DNA from: a virus
Length of the DNA stretch: 50,647 nucleotides
IMG/VR virus record: IMGVR_UViG_3300036781_000493
Location: 1-50,647 of that record
Strand: one strand, 5' to 3'
Below the pieces are notes generated by a model. It worked only from the letters and a program-made list of their open reading frames with translations, did not search any database and had not been told where the DNA came from. Made by a program: the position numbers and the translations under genes. Positions within the stretch are counted from its first letter, which is position 1, and each line of letters starts with the position of its first letter. Below are positions 42,101 to 50,372 of this stretch, piece by piece.

Positions 42101-44131
42101 AAAAAAGAAAGTCAGACTGGTTCGCTTTTTGGTAACAAAATGAACCCGAGTGCCATGCAGGATTCTCTTGCATGGGTGTCAGACCGGATTCAGGACATTG
42201 GCCAAGGGACGGTAAGGTCGCTTTATGATCAGCAGCTTTCCATTGCGAGAGCCAGGTCAGCTGCGGAGTCAGCTGTGGCCGGTGGCACCAATAATCGAAC
42301 CATTTATGATGAATGGGAAGCTACGATTCTTGGCCGTCCGCTATCGAGTGTCAAGCCCGGTGAAGGCACAAAGGTCATCAAGGCTACTGAAGGACTCGCA
42401 CAAAGCGTGATCAATTCTAGCTGGCCTATCATCAAGGCCGTGCCTGCGACTCAAGTCGGCCAATGGATCAGCGACCTTTCCGCTCGACTGGGCATGAAGC
42501 CAATCACCAGCTTCAAGAGCTTTGATGATCTTGCGACTCAGCTTGGACCGCATACCCCATATGCCAAGGTTTCGGAGTATATGGAAGCTAACTTGCGAGT
42601 CTCGACTCCGCCGGAATTGAAAGCTATCACGTCTGGGATCAATCGACTCAGTGCAAGCTTGTTACTTCGCTGGTTTGAAATTCCCAATGCAGCAATGAAC
42701 ATGCTTGGCATTGTGACCAACATGCCGTCGATTCTTCGCTCCCCTTCCACTCCATTGATTGGAACATTGACCAGTCAGACTGGGAAGAAGATTGGGGTCG
42801 TGGACTCGTATAAGATTCTTGCTCAAGGTTTCAACGATATGCTCCATGGAAAGAAGCACATTGAGTGGGACACGATGGTCAAGAATGGAGACACGACTCA
42901 ATCGATTGCTGAGTTGAACAAACAACTGAGTCTGATCAACTCACGCGGAGCCGTGTCGAGAGTTCTCTTGGGAGACCCAAATGCTAAAGGATTCGCAGCC
43001 CGAAAGGGAGTGGATGGACTTATTTCTCTTGCCACCGATACTACTGAGTCTATGTCTCGTGCTTGGGCTCATTTCGTTGGACTGCGTTTGGCGGATGCTA
43101 ATGGGGTGGTGGGCACTGAAGCTCGTCATTCGTTCGCTCGTGAAGTAGCGAATCAAGCTATTGCCAACTACAATCCTCTGAATAAGCCAGAGCTCTTCCA
43201 GAGTTCAATCGGCAGTATGTTTGGGCTGTTCACCAGCTACATGCAACAGTACAATCAGCGACTCTTTCGCTGGGCCGAAGTCGGGGATTACAGGTCGATC
43301 GGCCGGCAGCTTGCCACTCAGTCGGCTCTCTTTGGTGTGGCCAGTACCCCCGGTTACAACATGTTTGCGAGTCTCTATCAAGGGCATGGTGAGAATCCGG
43401 AAGCTACCCTGACGGACGCAATCTATGCGAAGTTCGGTCCGAAGGTTGGTGCCATGATTGCCAATGGCGGCATTCAGGAGATTCCCAAGATATTCGGGCT
43501 TGACCAGGGAATTGCACTTTACTCTCGTGGAGATGCGAATCTGCGGTCGCCTACACTCGATCCGACCAAGTTGATGGCAGGTCTCAATATGCTTTCTGCT
43601 GTCGGAGATACCGCTTGGCAGGTTGCCGGCAAGGCACTCGATGGTGACTCAGATCTCACTATGCGAGGTGTGAGCGAAATCGTTGCTAGGAACATGCCGA
43701 ATCGTGCAATGAAAGGTGCATTGACTGTGTTGGCAAATGGCGGGCAAGACACGGATGTGAGTGGCCAGATTGTCTCTGATACCCAAACTTGGCTTGAGTC
43801 TGGACTCCGTGTTGCTGGCCTTCGCTCGACTCGTCAACAGGGTGAGATTGAAGCCTACTATGCGAATTCTGCCCAGAGACGTCGACTCGCTGGCCGCATG
43901 GAAACGCTCAGAACCGAAACACGCGCTGCTCTCCGAAGTGGGACTCAGCCAGATATCATGGCTCTATTCAATAAGTATACGAAAAGTGGTGGCAGCCCGA
44001 CTCACTTCAGTCAATGGCTGCAAGACCAGATGATGACGACGAAAGACACACGTGGGATGAATAACTACATGGACTCTTTACGAAGTCCACAGACCCAGCT
44101 TGAAGCTTGGCGATATGAGATGCGCCGTTGA
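39143..44131 (+). CDS. Ejection-type internal virion protein, large (1662 aa)
   Basis: This is the largest gene. Residues 115-145 and 233-252 are Ala/Gly-rich hydrophobic segments (GLVAGVVTAGIADAYLAP, LGIGAAGALGALGA) that could insert in the membrane. The rest is mostly helical, with folded segments around 450-1000 and helices near the C terminus (NSAQRRRLAGRMETLRTET). Size and last position in the late operon match T7 gp16-like ejection proteins, but I see no transglycosylase motif; the lysozyme lies in a separate protein here. A bidirectional terminator follows. Confidence 0.78.
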   Translation: MPDMGVYGEAARSVNVLTPRIGITPGSNAATTNNLGSSTDDIARRQSMTEQLFHNKYDEQDSTTFHVAKLVTAAGVDMADMVSSAFPGVDRGAVWQQARNMGLNGLADFAVRNDASVGLTSGLVAGVVTAGIADAYLAPAIGARLASSTFLNSTKLYKWGQATLGGAKQLAIDSAASAGVNGELATVLATSGGRQLLRARVAGAVGKGVVSEVAVAGVTHTNQQMWSDDMSTNLALSALGIGAAGALGALGARFEMRQIANSDEVMYKRAAASDPYGYTWNREYQPTKAELDALGAGAQYKESVNLTDLMLQARQQVPETVGNKRAQLITNESKQVQQQANESLQKITNKGIDGVPNTSFALNDPTKRLETQHLTASLHDDPTSMFGFDSVGGGNFADNVITRNKTIEKLKDSDQVKDLRQAQVLESQEPLTLVNKTWMPDSPEARQLSKFTPAPVDLKPTTRAAGNFDYTMNLQNGGKISINEGGNIPNFEKLNITDQMNAIQGLTQVARKMVSNKAEFIVPKNPTWLQADFAQHFADLGGKVDTMTFAGFHDMDELAMDSFRNKTQAALAMSKAGKFDYWARLKLNLPLPSSLERIHSGNGDTLTQVMNGALKNPNMTAQEAREARTTLLSTLDLRDGIKTQPSQISGDLFNFNRNQEGQWMPMLTGYSSFNRITPELAGSREHLLIATAENKIFRMAELNKGILSAEMTKGLLAAPEFQSSMKILGLAADQVTGLGSEVSQGLGTILTRSMRYRDSPTMLATLKVREAVNKGIENYTNKFMTTVYNGVQNELASVPNRGSKALVDQWYSFAGGWDLKKAPVPQADGTFAFALDSTAKNEQRLGRAVGDDDLLLNPNTQKAVVVDDKAMQFLVSSQAGYKTLLKDTNAIRSSRGLSPINEKSWYVPPPSTKGKIVGFTIGADGKTVPGGAIVAGSQEEFNALRASKEKTLQPGQRFFSQAEIESTADLWDSAEMGWIDPGFIGGKKESQTGSLFGNKMNPSAMQDSLAWVSDRIQDIGQGTVRSLYDQQLSIARARSAAESAVAGGTNNRTIYDEWEATILGRPLSSVKPGEGTKVIKATEGLAQSVINSSWPIIKAVPATQVGQWISDLSARLGMKPITSFKSFDDLATQLGPHTPYAKVSEYMEANLRVSTPPELKAITSGINRLSASLLLRWFEIPNAAMNMLGIVTNMPSILRSPSTPLIGTLTSQTGKKIGVVDSYKILAQGFNDMLHGKKHIEWDTMVKNGDTTQSIAELNKQLSLINSRGAVSRVLLGDPNAKGFAARKGVDGLISLATDTTESMSRAWAHFVGLRLADANGVVGTEARHSFAREVANQAIANYNPLNKPELFQSSIGSMFGLFTSYMQQYNQRLFRWAEVGDYRSIGRQLATQSALFGVASTPGYNMFASLYQGHGENPEATLTDAIYAKFGPKVGAMIANGGIQEIPKIFGLDQGIALYSRGDANLRSPTLDPTKLMAGLNMLSAVGDTAWQVAGKALDGDSDLTMRGVSEIVARNMPNRAMKGALTVLANGGQDTDVSGQIVSDTQTWLESGLRVAGLRSTRQQGEIEAYYANSAQRRRLAGRMETLRTETRAALRSGTQPDIMALFNKYTKSGGSPTHFSQWLQDQMMTTKDTRGMNNYMDSLRSPQTQLEAWRYEMRR

Positions 44132-44133
44132 GT

Positions 44134-44165
44134 CAAAAAAGAAGGGAGCCATTAGGCTCCCTTTT
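44134..44165. terminator. Bidirectional intrinsic terminator between convergent operons
   Basis: GGGAGCC (44144-44150), an ATTA loop and GGCTCCC (44155-44161) form a strong stem, with AAAAAAGAA on the left and TTTTC on the right, so it works for both strands. The loop contains the stop codon of the leftward DUF3987-type gene. Confidence 0.88.
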
Positions 44166-45627
44166 CAATTACTTTAAATTTATCTTTTTTATTTACTTTC
44201 CAGGGCCGGAACTCATCCGGTTGTGGAGTCGTTCTTTCGAACGTTTGTGAGTCAACTCCGAACCCATCGGTCAAAAGCGCTAAAGCTTTCTCTTGGGCCG
44301 TTGTGTTGAACGTCCATTTATCTTGACGTTTGTGGACTCCAGCTTCCGTCAGTTTTCCCTGCTCTGATAGAGACGTCATCATGCGAGTGATGGATTCACG
44401 ATCGGCAAGGTGCCCCGCATGACTTTGCATCATGGCTAGGTCAACTTCGTTATTGGACGATCCTTCGATCAACTCGGCAGCCGCGCATAGCACCTTGGAA
44501 TAGACGCCTGTTTCTAGGCCATAGTAGGCCCGTGGCATAAGCATTTCGGTAAGGCATAGGATAACGTGCGCCAAACGCACATCGCTTGCTATGACCTCTG
44601 TGTGGGCGCCTGAGCCACGCATTAGGGCCAATAGGGCGCTAACCTTGAGCATGTGCTCCGCACGTCGCCCGGAATAGGCTTGCATCCTCACATCAGCGAG
44701 TGGCGGCTGATACCCATACAAATCTGTATAAGTCTTTGTGGCACTCTCTGTGAGAGTCAATGACTGATGGCTTTCTTCCATAGCAGCTCGAATGCGATCA
44801 TGGAGTCCATTCTTGACGGCTTCCTGTTGCTTGGTCCAATTTGTTGGAATCGGCACAGCCTTGGAAATAACATCGCTATGAACGAACACAAGCCTGCTCA
44901 GGAATCCATGCTCACTTGCTCCCCTTGGCATCATGTGGCCAAGTGAACTCGGAGTTGTCGCGCCAATGATATTCACCATTGGTTTGTTGATGCGAGTGTT
45001 TTGACTCTTGAGCTGATAATGAATGCTATTGCCGTCGAGTGCGTCATTGAAGAAGTCAAGAAGCTCTCTGGTCGTGGAGGCAATGAGCCGACCGAGTTCT
45101 TTGGCCACGAAATAAATTTCACTGGAGCTTCCTACCTCAATGGAATCCACTCCAGCTTGTACATGATCAGTATCCAAATTAGCAAAGTCATCCAAAGTGC
45201 TAATTCTCTGCTGAATCGCATCTTTATCATCGGACGGCCCTTTCTGCCACTTTGGCGTCATTGCAGCCATGAGTCCCTGGCGCTGCCCAGCCGTATCCGT
45301 CGGACCATAGGCAATCGGAAGACCTTCAGCGAATCGCTGCATCATGGAAAGAGCGGTGGACTTTCGGAGGGCTGGAGCGCCGGTCAGGACAATTCCAAGA
45401 TTGAGTCTAAGCTGGCCCAATGGGCCGTGATTCAGAGTGATCCTGCTTCCGCAGAGAGCCGCTGTCAAAGACAAAAAGCTCCAGATGTTGTAGGGGACGG
45501 GTGACTCAAGTCCCTCAGTCAACTTCAGATAGTCTTTAATCGCTTGGCTTGAATGACTGTATCTCGGATCGTCTAGGCAGCTCAACCACACCTCATAAGG
45601 TGAGGAGCTTTGTGTCAACGAATCCAC
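44152..45627 (-). CDS. DUF3987-type replicative helicase/ATPase (491 aa)
   Basis: The protein shows the DUF3987 plan: a helical start, LRLNLGIVLTGAPALRKSTAL as the P-loop (about residue 80), ISTLDDFANLD, an acid-rich strand and RPPLADVRMQAYSGRRAEHMLKVSALLALM near the lid/arginine region. The end is a small winged-helix-like domain. The P-loop is unusual: the Gly before the catalytic Lys is Arg (GAPALRKST). The family often acts as the phage DNA helicase or helicase-primase. It lies next to the polymerase and kinase genes, and its start overlaps the kinase gene by 13 bases. Confidence 0.78.
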   Translation of the reverse strand: MDSLTQSSSPYEVWLSCLDDPRYSHSSQAIKDYLKLTEGLESPVPYNIWSFLSLTAALCGSRITLNHGPLGQLRLNLGIVLTGAPALRKSTALSMMQRFAEGLPIAYGPTDTAGQRQGLMAAMTPKWQKGPSDDKDAIQQRISTLDDFANLDTDHVQAGVDSIEVGSSSEIYFVAKELGRLIASTTRELLDFFNDALDGNSIHYQLKSQNTRINKPMVNIIGATTPSSLGHMMPRGASEHGFLSRLVFVHSDVISKAVPIPTNWTKQQEAVKNGLHDRIRAAMEESHQSLTLTESATKTYTDLYGYQPPLADVRMQAYSGRRAEHMLKVSALLALMRGSGAHTEVIASDVRLAHVILCLTEMLMPRAYYGLETGVYSKVLCAAAELIEGSSNNEVDLAMMQSHAGHLADRESITRMMTSLSEQGKLTEAGVHKRQDKWTFNTTAQEKALALLTDGFGVDSQTFERTTPQPDEFRPWKVNKKDKFKVIEKGA

Positions 45628-46184
45628 CCACGACGTTCGAGTGCGGCAATAAGCTTACCGTAAAGTTCATTTGAGTCTTTTGCTACGATTGCACACTTAT
45701 GAGCAAGGTTGACTCGACTGTCACCAGGAGTCCAGAGCTCACCACGCGGAGGAGATCCGGGGGGTTCAATACAGCAAGTAAGCAAATCAATCTCTTCGCG
45801 TCCACGAAGAAAATCAATTTCAACTTCAAAGCCATTGGAATCAGCAACGAACAAAGGCACAAAATGCTTTTGATCATTTGCTCTAATCAGTAATTGACTC
45901 AACATAACTTTACTAAAAAAATTAGGGTCTATTGGTTTTGCCAGTTCTTCCGAAATTTTAATCATCCAGGCACGACCTGTGAGTCCAAGAAAATTTGATA
46001 TTTTAAATTGATCGTAATCCATTCCAGTGACACCCAAAAGTGCCATCGTAGCGATTCGAAGAGGATCCTGAAAACTGACTCGTTCTACTCTTGTGTACGA
46101 ACTAGCAGAAAGAAACCCTTCAAGCTTGTTAGCTGTCCAGGATTTGCCCGAGCCCAGCGGACCATTAATTGTAACGAGTCGCAT
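45615..46184 (-). CDS. P-loop (deoxy)nucleotide kinase (189 aa)
   Basis: The start at 46184 has a strong GGAGGG about five bases upstream. The protein opens with MRLVTINGPLGSGKSWT, a canonical P-loop. A lid/substrate region follows (VERVSFQDPLRIATMALLG, LTGRAWMIKISEEL), and PLFVADSNGFEVEIDFLRGR forms the core strand. This is the plan of phage dNMP kinases (T4 gp1 group), which would feed DNA synthesis. Substrate choice cannot be read from the sequence. Confidence 0.8.
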   Translation of the reverse strand: MRLVTINGPLGSGKSWTANKLEGFLSASSYTRVERVSFQDPLRIATMALLGVTGMDYDQFKISNFLGLTGRAWMIKISEELAKPIDPNFFSKVMLSQLLIRANDQKHFVPLFVADSNGFEVEIDFLRGREEIDLLTCCIEPPGSPPRGELWTPGDSRVNLAHKCAIVAKDSNELYGKLIAALERRGWIR

Positions 46185-46215
46185 GATTCCCTCCAAGGAT
46201 TCAAAGAATATATAG

Positions 46216-46257
46216 AAAAAGCGGCCGAGGTGAATTGCGGAAAACTCCTCGGCCGCT
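46216..46257 (-). terminator. Hairpin terminator or attenuator inside the replication operon
   Basis: AGCGGCCGAGG (46220-46230) pairs exactly with CCTCGGCCGCT (46247-46257) around a 16-base loop. Read on the minus strand the stem is followed by TTTTCT, as in an intrinsic terminator. It would lower transcription of the kinase and helicase genes relative to those upstream. Confidence 0.65.
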
Positions 46258-46295
46258 CTATCAATCAAGACACTGCGGCGGTAGTCTTGACTGAA

Positions 46296-46523
46296 TCAGG
46301 TAACAGCGGCCTCAAGTGCCGTGAGGGCAACGTAGAGACCGGCACGCGCATTCGGATCCATCTTGTCGAGATTCATGCGCGATTCAGACGCATTGTGATT
46401 CTCGTGCGAGATGAAATCCCGAAGAGCACGCACTTTCAGCTTGTCGGTGCCAGGAGTCGTGAAATCGATTTGATTGTCGATTCCTTTGACGATGGCTGCC
46501 ATGTTGGTATTGGAAGTGGACAA
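46296..46523 (-). CDS. Small hypothetical protein (75 aa), TTG start
   Basis: A TTG at 46523 has AGGAG at ideal spacing (six bases), so it is preferred to the internal ATG at 46502. The product is soluble and charged (VKGIDNQIDFTTPGTDKLKV) with a helical end (ARAGLYVALTALEAAV). It lies just before an intrinsic terminator, so it may be strongly expressed. The function is unknown. Confidence 0.7.
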   Translation of the reverse strand: MSTSNTNMAAIVKGIDNQIDFTTPGTDKLKVRALRDFISHENHNASESRMNLDKMDPNARAGLYVALTALEAAVT

Positions 46524-46599
46524 TGGAGTCTCCTTTCGTCCAGTTGAGAGGGCAACGGAATTAGTTTACAGTGTCGGAAAATTGCACGATAGCATAAGT

Positions 46600-48681
46600 T
46601 CAGTAATATTTCAGATTATTTTCATCCAGCCATGGAGTCAAATCATCAACAGTTTTGACACCCACTCCCTTGGCTCCCCAGGCAATACTGGCATCACCTT
46701 CAATGCCGACCTTGACCACCTCTCCGTGAATGATGATTGGGCGTTTGAAACTCTTATAGATTCGCTCCACGCCCTCTCTCCAACGATTATGGCGAGGGTC
46801 GATATTAAAGGTAATTGAATCGTGGGTCTGGAGTCGCACTGAGCAGCCGTTAAGAGTCGATGACACCAAGCATGGCTCGTCACCGTAGTTAGGGTTCTCA
46901 CCATCACGCAGGTATCTAGGAATATAGCCGTGCAACAACTCATCCATAACCATGTTGATTCTGCCAGCTGTTCCGGCTTGACCTGCTGTGGCCGCCACTG
47001 CTCGAAGCGTTGAGTCATCATAAGGATCAGAAAGGAATCGCTGGAGATACCGAAATGGCGTGAGGAAGCCACCCGTGCGAACAACTTCTTGTCGAAGGTC
47101 GCGATACCAAGAATCAGCGCTATCTTCGATACGTTTGAAGCGAGAGTAATGCGATCGGAATGCATGATCCAAGTCGTCACAAAAGATGATGAGTCTTTCT
47201 TGAGTCCAACTACCAGCATCATGGAATCCAGATTCGAGCGCCGCTGCAACAATTGCTTCCCTCCCTGCGTTCATATAGAGAGTCATGGCTGCCATTAGAT
47301 AGTGACAGCCATGAACTACCTTCTTGGTTATTTGTCTGATTCCGGTGATGGGGTGGACGACTTTCGGGTCTTCGGCTTTTTTGCCTTCGACGATTCCGTC
47401 GTATGTCCAGTTTTTGAAGAAGATGAGGGCGTTCGTGGCGTGTGAATCTCGTCCGGACAAAACAAGGTCAATTTTTTTCCGCTCACCTGATTCGTAGGCG
47501 ACGAAGACGTCGTCGGCCGCTGAGTAATCGACTTCGAGAAGAAAGCATCCATCATCCGCTTTTGCGAATCGACGATACTTCTTTCGAACATTTTGAGCAT
47601 TACCTCCATGACCAAAGGCGGAACCTCGTGATGAATAACGGGTGGTGGTGGTGCCAACTCCGTCGTACGAAGTAAGGAATCTGCTTCCTGTCGATCCAGC
47701 CCTGAATCTAGCAAGGCCGACAACATTAGAAATTTGCTTGGCGGGTTCGATGGCGGCAAGAGTAGCATCAGCGACTCGCCGGAGAATAGGGTGCTCACTT
47801 CGCATGATCCGCAATGGAGTCTTACCAGTTGATGCGTCCGCAATGTTTCGGACGGCTCGTCCTTTGGCGTTTTTGAGCTTTGCTCCAAGGATTCCGTGGA
47901 AGAGTTCTCGCTTTTGGAGATATGAATTCGGGTTGAATTCTGGGTCGGCGACAAGATTCCTAAGCGTTGAAAGAGCGTTTGCAGCTTCGACATCCAACTG
48001 TTCCTTTATTTGAGTCATCACTGTCTCATCAACTGCGATTCCTAAAGCACTCATGTGGAGGCCCGATAAGCATCGCATGTGAGCATGGAAGAAGTTGAGT
48101 CGCATGGCCTCATCATTGGCTGCCATCTCAATCAACTTCAATGTGTTGAGGAGAGTGGACTCAGTATCAGACATAGCGTAGTTCTGATACTCAACCCAGT
48201 CATCACTCTTTCGATCACCCTTCCAATACTGATAGTGATCTAATAGTACGGATGATATAAAGTCCAGTCGCTTAGGTAGGTCAGGGAATCTTGACCACCA
48301 AAGCGACATGGAATCGTATGCATAGTTCTTGACAGGCAAACCATAAAACAGCTTCCATGCCAAGTCATACACGCCATTCTGGTAGGTCTTTGGGATATCT
48401 GTCTGTCCGAGTTGTAGACTCGTGTCATATATGTACTCGATATCCGGTGGTGCGCCAGAGGCAGCCGACTTGGATTGGAGGAAAGGAAGCGAGAATGAAT
48501 AGAGTTTATCATCGATGAGTCCCGTCCAAGCGTCAACTGTCATGCAGAATGGATTTTTCTTTTTCTTATCGTAGGGAATCGTCTCAATGTCGTTGGCGTT
48601 CAGAGTTGATTCTTTGAGGGTGTCGATTGCATCACGGCAAGCGTAACGATCCCAGCAGATGACACGTTGAGTCTCAAGCAT
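46600..48681 (-). CDS. Family A DNA polymerase (divergent)
   Basis: The 693-residue protein has the size and order of T7-type polymerases. The exonuclease domain has YDLAWKLF and YAMSDTEST motifs, but its first motif reads VDAWTG where DIETTG is usual. Polymerase motif A is EVDYSAADDVF (about 380-390), motif B is RQITKKVVHGCHYL (about 447-460) and motif C is QTHDSITF (about 617-624). The residue equivalent to E. coli Phe762 is His, and motif C has Asp-Ser for Asp-Glu. The key Asp residues are kept, so the polymerase is probably active. The proofreading site lacks one acid in my reading. Confidence 0.88.
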   Translation of the reverse strand: MLETQRVICWDRYACRDAIDTLKESTLNANDIETIPYDKKKKNPFCMTVDAWTGLIDDKLYSFSLPFLQSKSAASGAPPDIEYIYDTSLQLGQTDIPKTYQNGVYDLAWKLFYGLPVKNYAYDSMSLWWSRFPDLPKRLDFISSVLLDHYQYWKGDRKSDDWVEYQNYAMSDTESTLLNTLKLIEMAANDEAMRLNFFHAHMRCLSGLHMSALGIAVDETVMTQIKEQLDVEAANALSTLRNLVADPEFNPNSYLQKRELFHGILGAKLKNAKGRAVRNIADASTGKTPLRIMRSEHPILRRVADATLAAIEPAKQISNVVGLARFRAGSTGSRFLTSYDGVGTTTTRYSSRGSAFGHGGNAQNVRKKYRRFAKADDGCFLLEVDYSAADDVFVAYESGERKKIDLVLSGRDSHATNALIFFKNWTYDGIVEGKKAEDPKVVHPITGIRQITKKVVHGCHYLMAAMTLYMNAGREAIVAAALESGFHDAGSWTQERLIIFCDDLDHAFRSHYSRFKRIEDSADSWYRDLRQEVVRTGGFLTPFRYLQRFLSDPYDDSTLRAVAATAGQAGTAGRINMVMDELLHGYIPRYLRDGENPNYGDEPCLVSSTLNGCSVRLQTHDSITFNIDPRHNRWREGVERIYKSFKRPIIIHGEVVKVGIEGDASIAWGAKGVGVKTVDDLTPWLDENNLKYY

Positions 48682-49325
48682 TACCTAGGAATCCTATTCA
48701 AAATACGACCGCATTTCTGTAAATCGAATCTAATGACCGCTCTGCCGTATGGAACCACTATTGGCTCGTGCCATTCCATCTTGGCAGCTTCGTCTTCCTC
48801 ATCATCTGAATCCTCTTCACTAACCTGATCGGCAGCCCAATCGGATTTTTCAGTGAATCCCTCATTCAACTTTGCAATATCCGCCTTCTTCATCTTCGTA
48901 TGGAAAGCAGTGATCGGAAGCATGACTAGCCAAGGGATAGAGTCAATGACATAAGTGCCACCGCGCAAACGATCGAGCGTTCCTTGATTCCACTCTTTGT
49001 TCACCATAAACAACATAGACGGATCTTGGCAGATGACAAAATCCGGCCGAAATGCAACGATGCAGGCTTGAGTCCACTTAGCGAGTTCCCACTGAGTCTT
49101 GATGTTAGTCGACCAGCCGGGTTGCTTTCTAGCTTTGTGCCACTCAAGAATTTGATTCTTACGAAAATGCGTATAGGCCGAGCGAAGCTGAACTTCAACC
49201 AATCTATTTGGGAGTCCATTCTCTTCGAGCAAACCTTTCCAAATATTCAAATAGTTGTGGGTGATGCCCACTGAGTCCTGAAATACCAGAACCCGATACT
49301 TTCTGACAACCTCAGGCTTCTTCAT
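48681..49325 (-). CDS. Hypothetical protein next to the polymerase (214 aa)
   Basis: Its stop overlaps the polymerase start, which suggests coupled synthesis. The protein has alternating strands and helices (YRVLVFQDSVGITHNYLNIW, FRPDFVICQDPSMLFMVN, IDSIPWLVMLPITAFHTK). The last segment recalls the uracil-DNA glycosylase fold or an associated phage protein, but the match is vague. An acidic linker precedes the C-terminal strand. The ATG at 49325 was preferred to an upstream start that overlaps the previous gene further. It may be a polymerase accessory factor. Confidence 0.65.
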   Translation of the reverse strand: MKKPEVVRKYRVLVFQDSVGITHNYLNIWKGLLEENGLPNRLVEVQLRSAYTHFRKNQILEWHKARKQPGWSTNIKTQWELAKWTQACIVAFRPDFVICQDPSMLFMVNKEWNQGTLDRLRGGTYVIDSIPWLVMLPITAFHTKMKKADIAKLNEGFTEKSDWAADQVSEEDSDDEEDEAAKMEWHEPIVVPYGRAVIRFDLQKCGRILNRIPR

Positions 49326-49719
49326 GATTCTTGACCTGAGTATAAACCAAATTGCAAAACACCTCAAGCTCTTTGACCAGCTCGTCGATCACCATCTGAC
49401 TCGAGCGATCAATGGAGAAGTGAGTCCCTACGAAGTGCTGAGGCTGAACAATCAGAAGATTGTCGCAAAGCTGCTTGTTTACCATGATGCAGTCATTGGT
49501 GATTCCAAGAAAGGAAAAGCTCTCCGCAGTCGGGTCATTTTGGAGAGCCGAATATTGATCAGCACTGAGTGAGCAATAAATGCAGAAATAGGAGTCATGA
49601 GACTGAGGCTTGACTCTCTTGACGACAAGCCCAAAGAACATCTGCTTGCCGGCACTGATCAAAGCAGTTGCTCGGTTGTAGCGTTCGTCTCGTTCAATGA
49701 ATCTAAGAATTTCAACCAT
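49312..49719 (-). CDS. Hypothetical protein (135 aa)
   Basis: This is an unrecognised soluble protein with mixed strands and helices (MFFGLVVKRVKPQ, SYFCIYCSLSADQYSAL) and a helical C terminus. It overlaps the next gene by 14 bases. It sits between the probable ssDNA-binding protein and the polymerase, so a replication role is plausible. Confidence 0.72.
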   Translation of the reverse strand: MVEILRFIERDERYNRATALISAGKQMFFGLVVKRVKPQSHDSYFCIYCSLSADQYSALQNDPTAESFSFLGITNDCIMVNKQLCDNLLIVQPQHFVGTHFSIDRSSQMVIDELVKELEVFCNLVYTQVKNHEEA

Positions 49720-49742
49720 CTCTGAATCCCTAATGAAATTGA

Positions 49743-49766
49743 CTGGCGGAGATTGCTCCCCGCCAG
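49743..49766 (-). terminator. Hairpin after the ssDNA-binding protein gene
   Basis: CTGGCGG (49743-49749) pairs with CCGCCAG (49760-49766) across a 10-base loop, 18 bases past the stop. On the minus strand TCAATTTC follows, a weak T-run, so it is perhaps a partial terminator that keeps expression of this gene higher than the rest. Confidence 0.5.
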
Positions 49767-49783
49767 CTATTCAGTTCCCTGGA

Positions 49784-50338
49784 TTATGCTGCCTGCGAGT
49801 CCGAGTCGGCTTCGCCGGTGGCGCCGGCTTCACCTTCTTCCAGTGCAAACCAGGAGAAGTTGGCGCGAGTCTCGCCGTTGCGAACAGCATGCTTGATCTT
49901 GAGACCAATGATGCCTTCACGTGCCGAGTCGAGCCAGCCAGGAGCACCGCCTTCGAGGCCGCCGAGACGTCCGACATTTTCAAAGCCGACCTTGGCGTAG
50001 CGACCCTTCAGGAGTCCGATCATGTCATTCATAGCCGACGGCCAGAAGGTGTGACGATCGTTCAGAACCTTGCCCTTGAGTCCTTCGATGTCGACAGTGC
50101 GATCGAGCGGTTCGCCATCGAGAATCTCGTACTTGAAGGCGACGAAGAAGAGCGGGAGGTAGGGTGCGCCAGTCTTCGGATCGATTCCTTCCTTGACGTC
50201 ATTCTCGCCGAGAGCCAGGTCATTGATCTTGACTGCGAAACTGCCAGCCGCCGGAAGCAGCGTGTCCAGTGCCTTGATTTCGTCAGTGACCTGTTCAGAG
50301 AAGTCGGCGAGCGAGAAACCTGCATTCATAGTAGACAT
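49784..50338 (-). CDS. Probable single-stranded DNA-binding protein (DUF2815-like, 184 aa)
   Basis: The protein is a compact beta-rich domain (AGSFAVKINDLALGENDV, LPLFFVAFKYEILDGEPL, VRNGETRANFSWFALEEG) with a very acidic, disordered C-terminal tail (EEGEAGATGEADSDSQ). Size, OB-fold-like strands and acidic tail are typical of phage ssDNA-binding proteins. Codons are GC-rich and regular, suggesting abundance. It directly follows the Sak4-like ATPase gene on the circle, and such pairs catalyse single-strand annealing. AAAGGA lies seven bases before the ATG. Confidence 0.72.
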   Translation of the reverse strand: MSTMNAGFSLADFSEQVTDEIKALDTLLPAAGSFAVKINDLALGENDVKEGIDPKTGAPYLPLFFVAFKYEILDGEPLDRTVDIEGLKGKVLNDRHTFWPSAMNDMIGLLKGRYAKVGFENVGRLGGLEGGAPGWLDSAREGIIGLKIKHAVRNGETRANFSWFALEEGEAGATGEADSDSQAA

Positions 50339-50372
50339 GATTCAATCCTTTATCTTGTCTGTTTGGTTGTTG

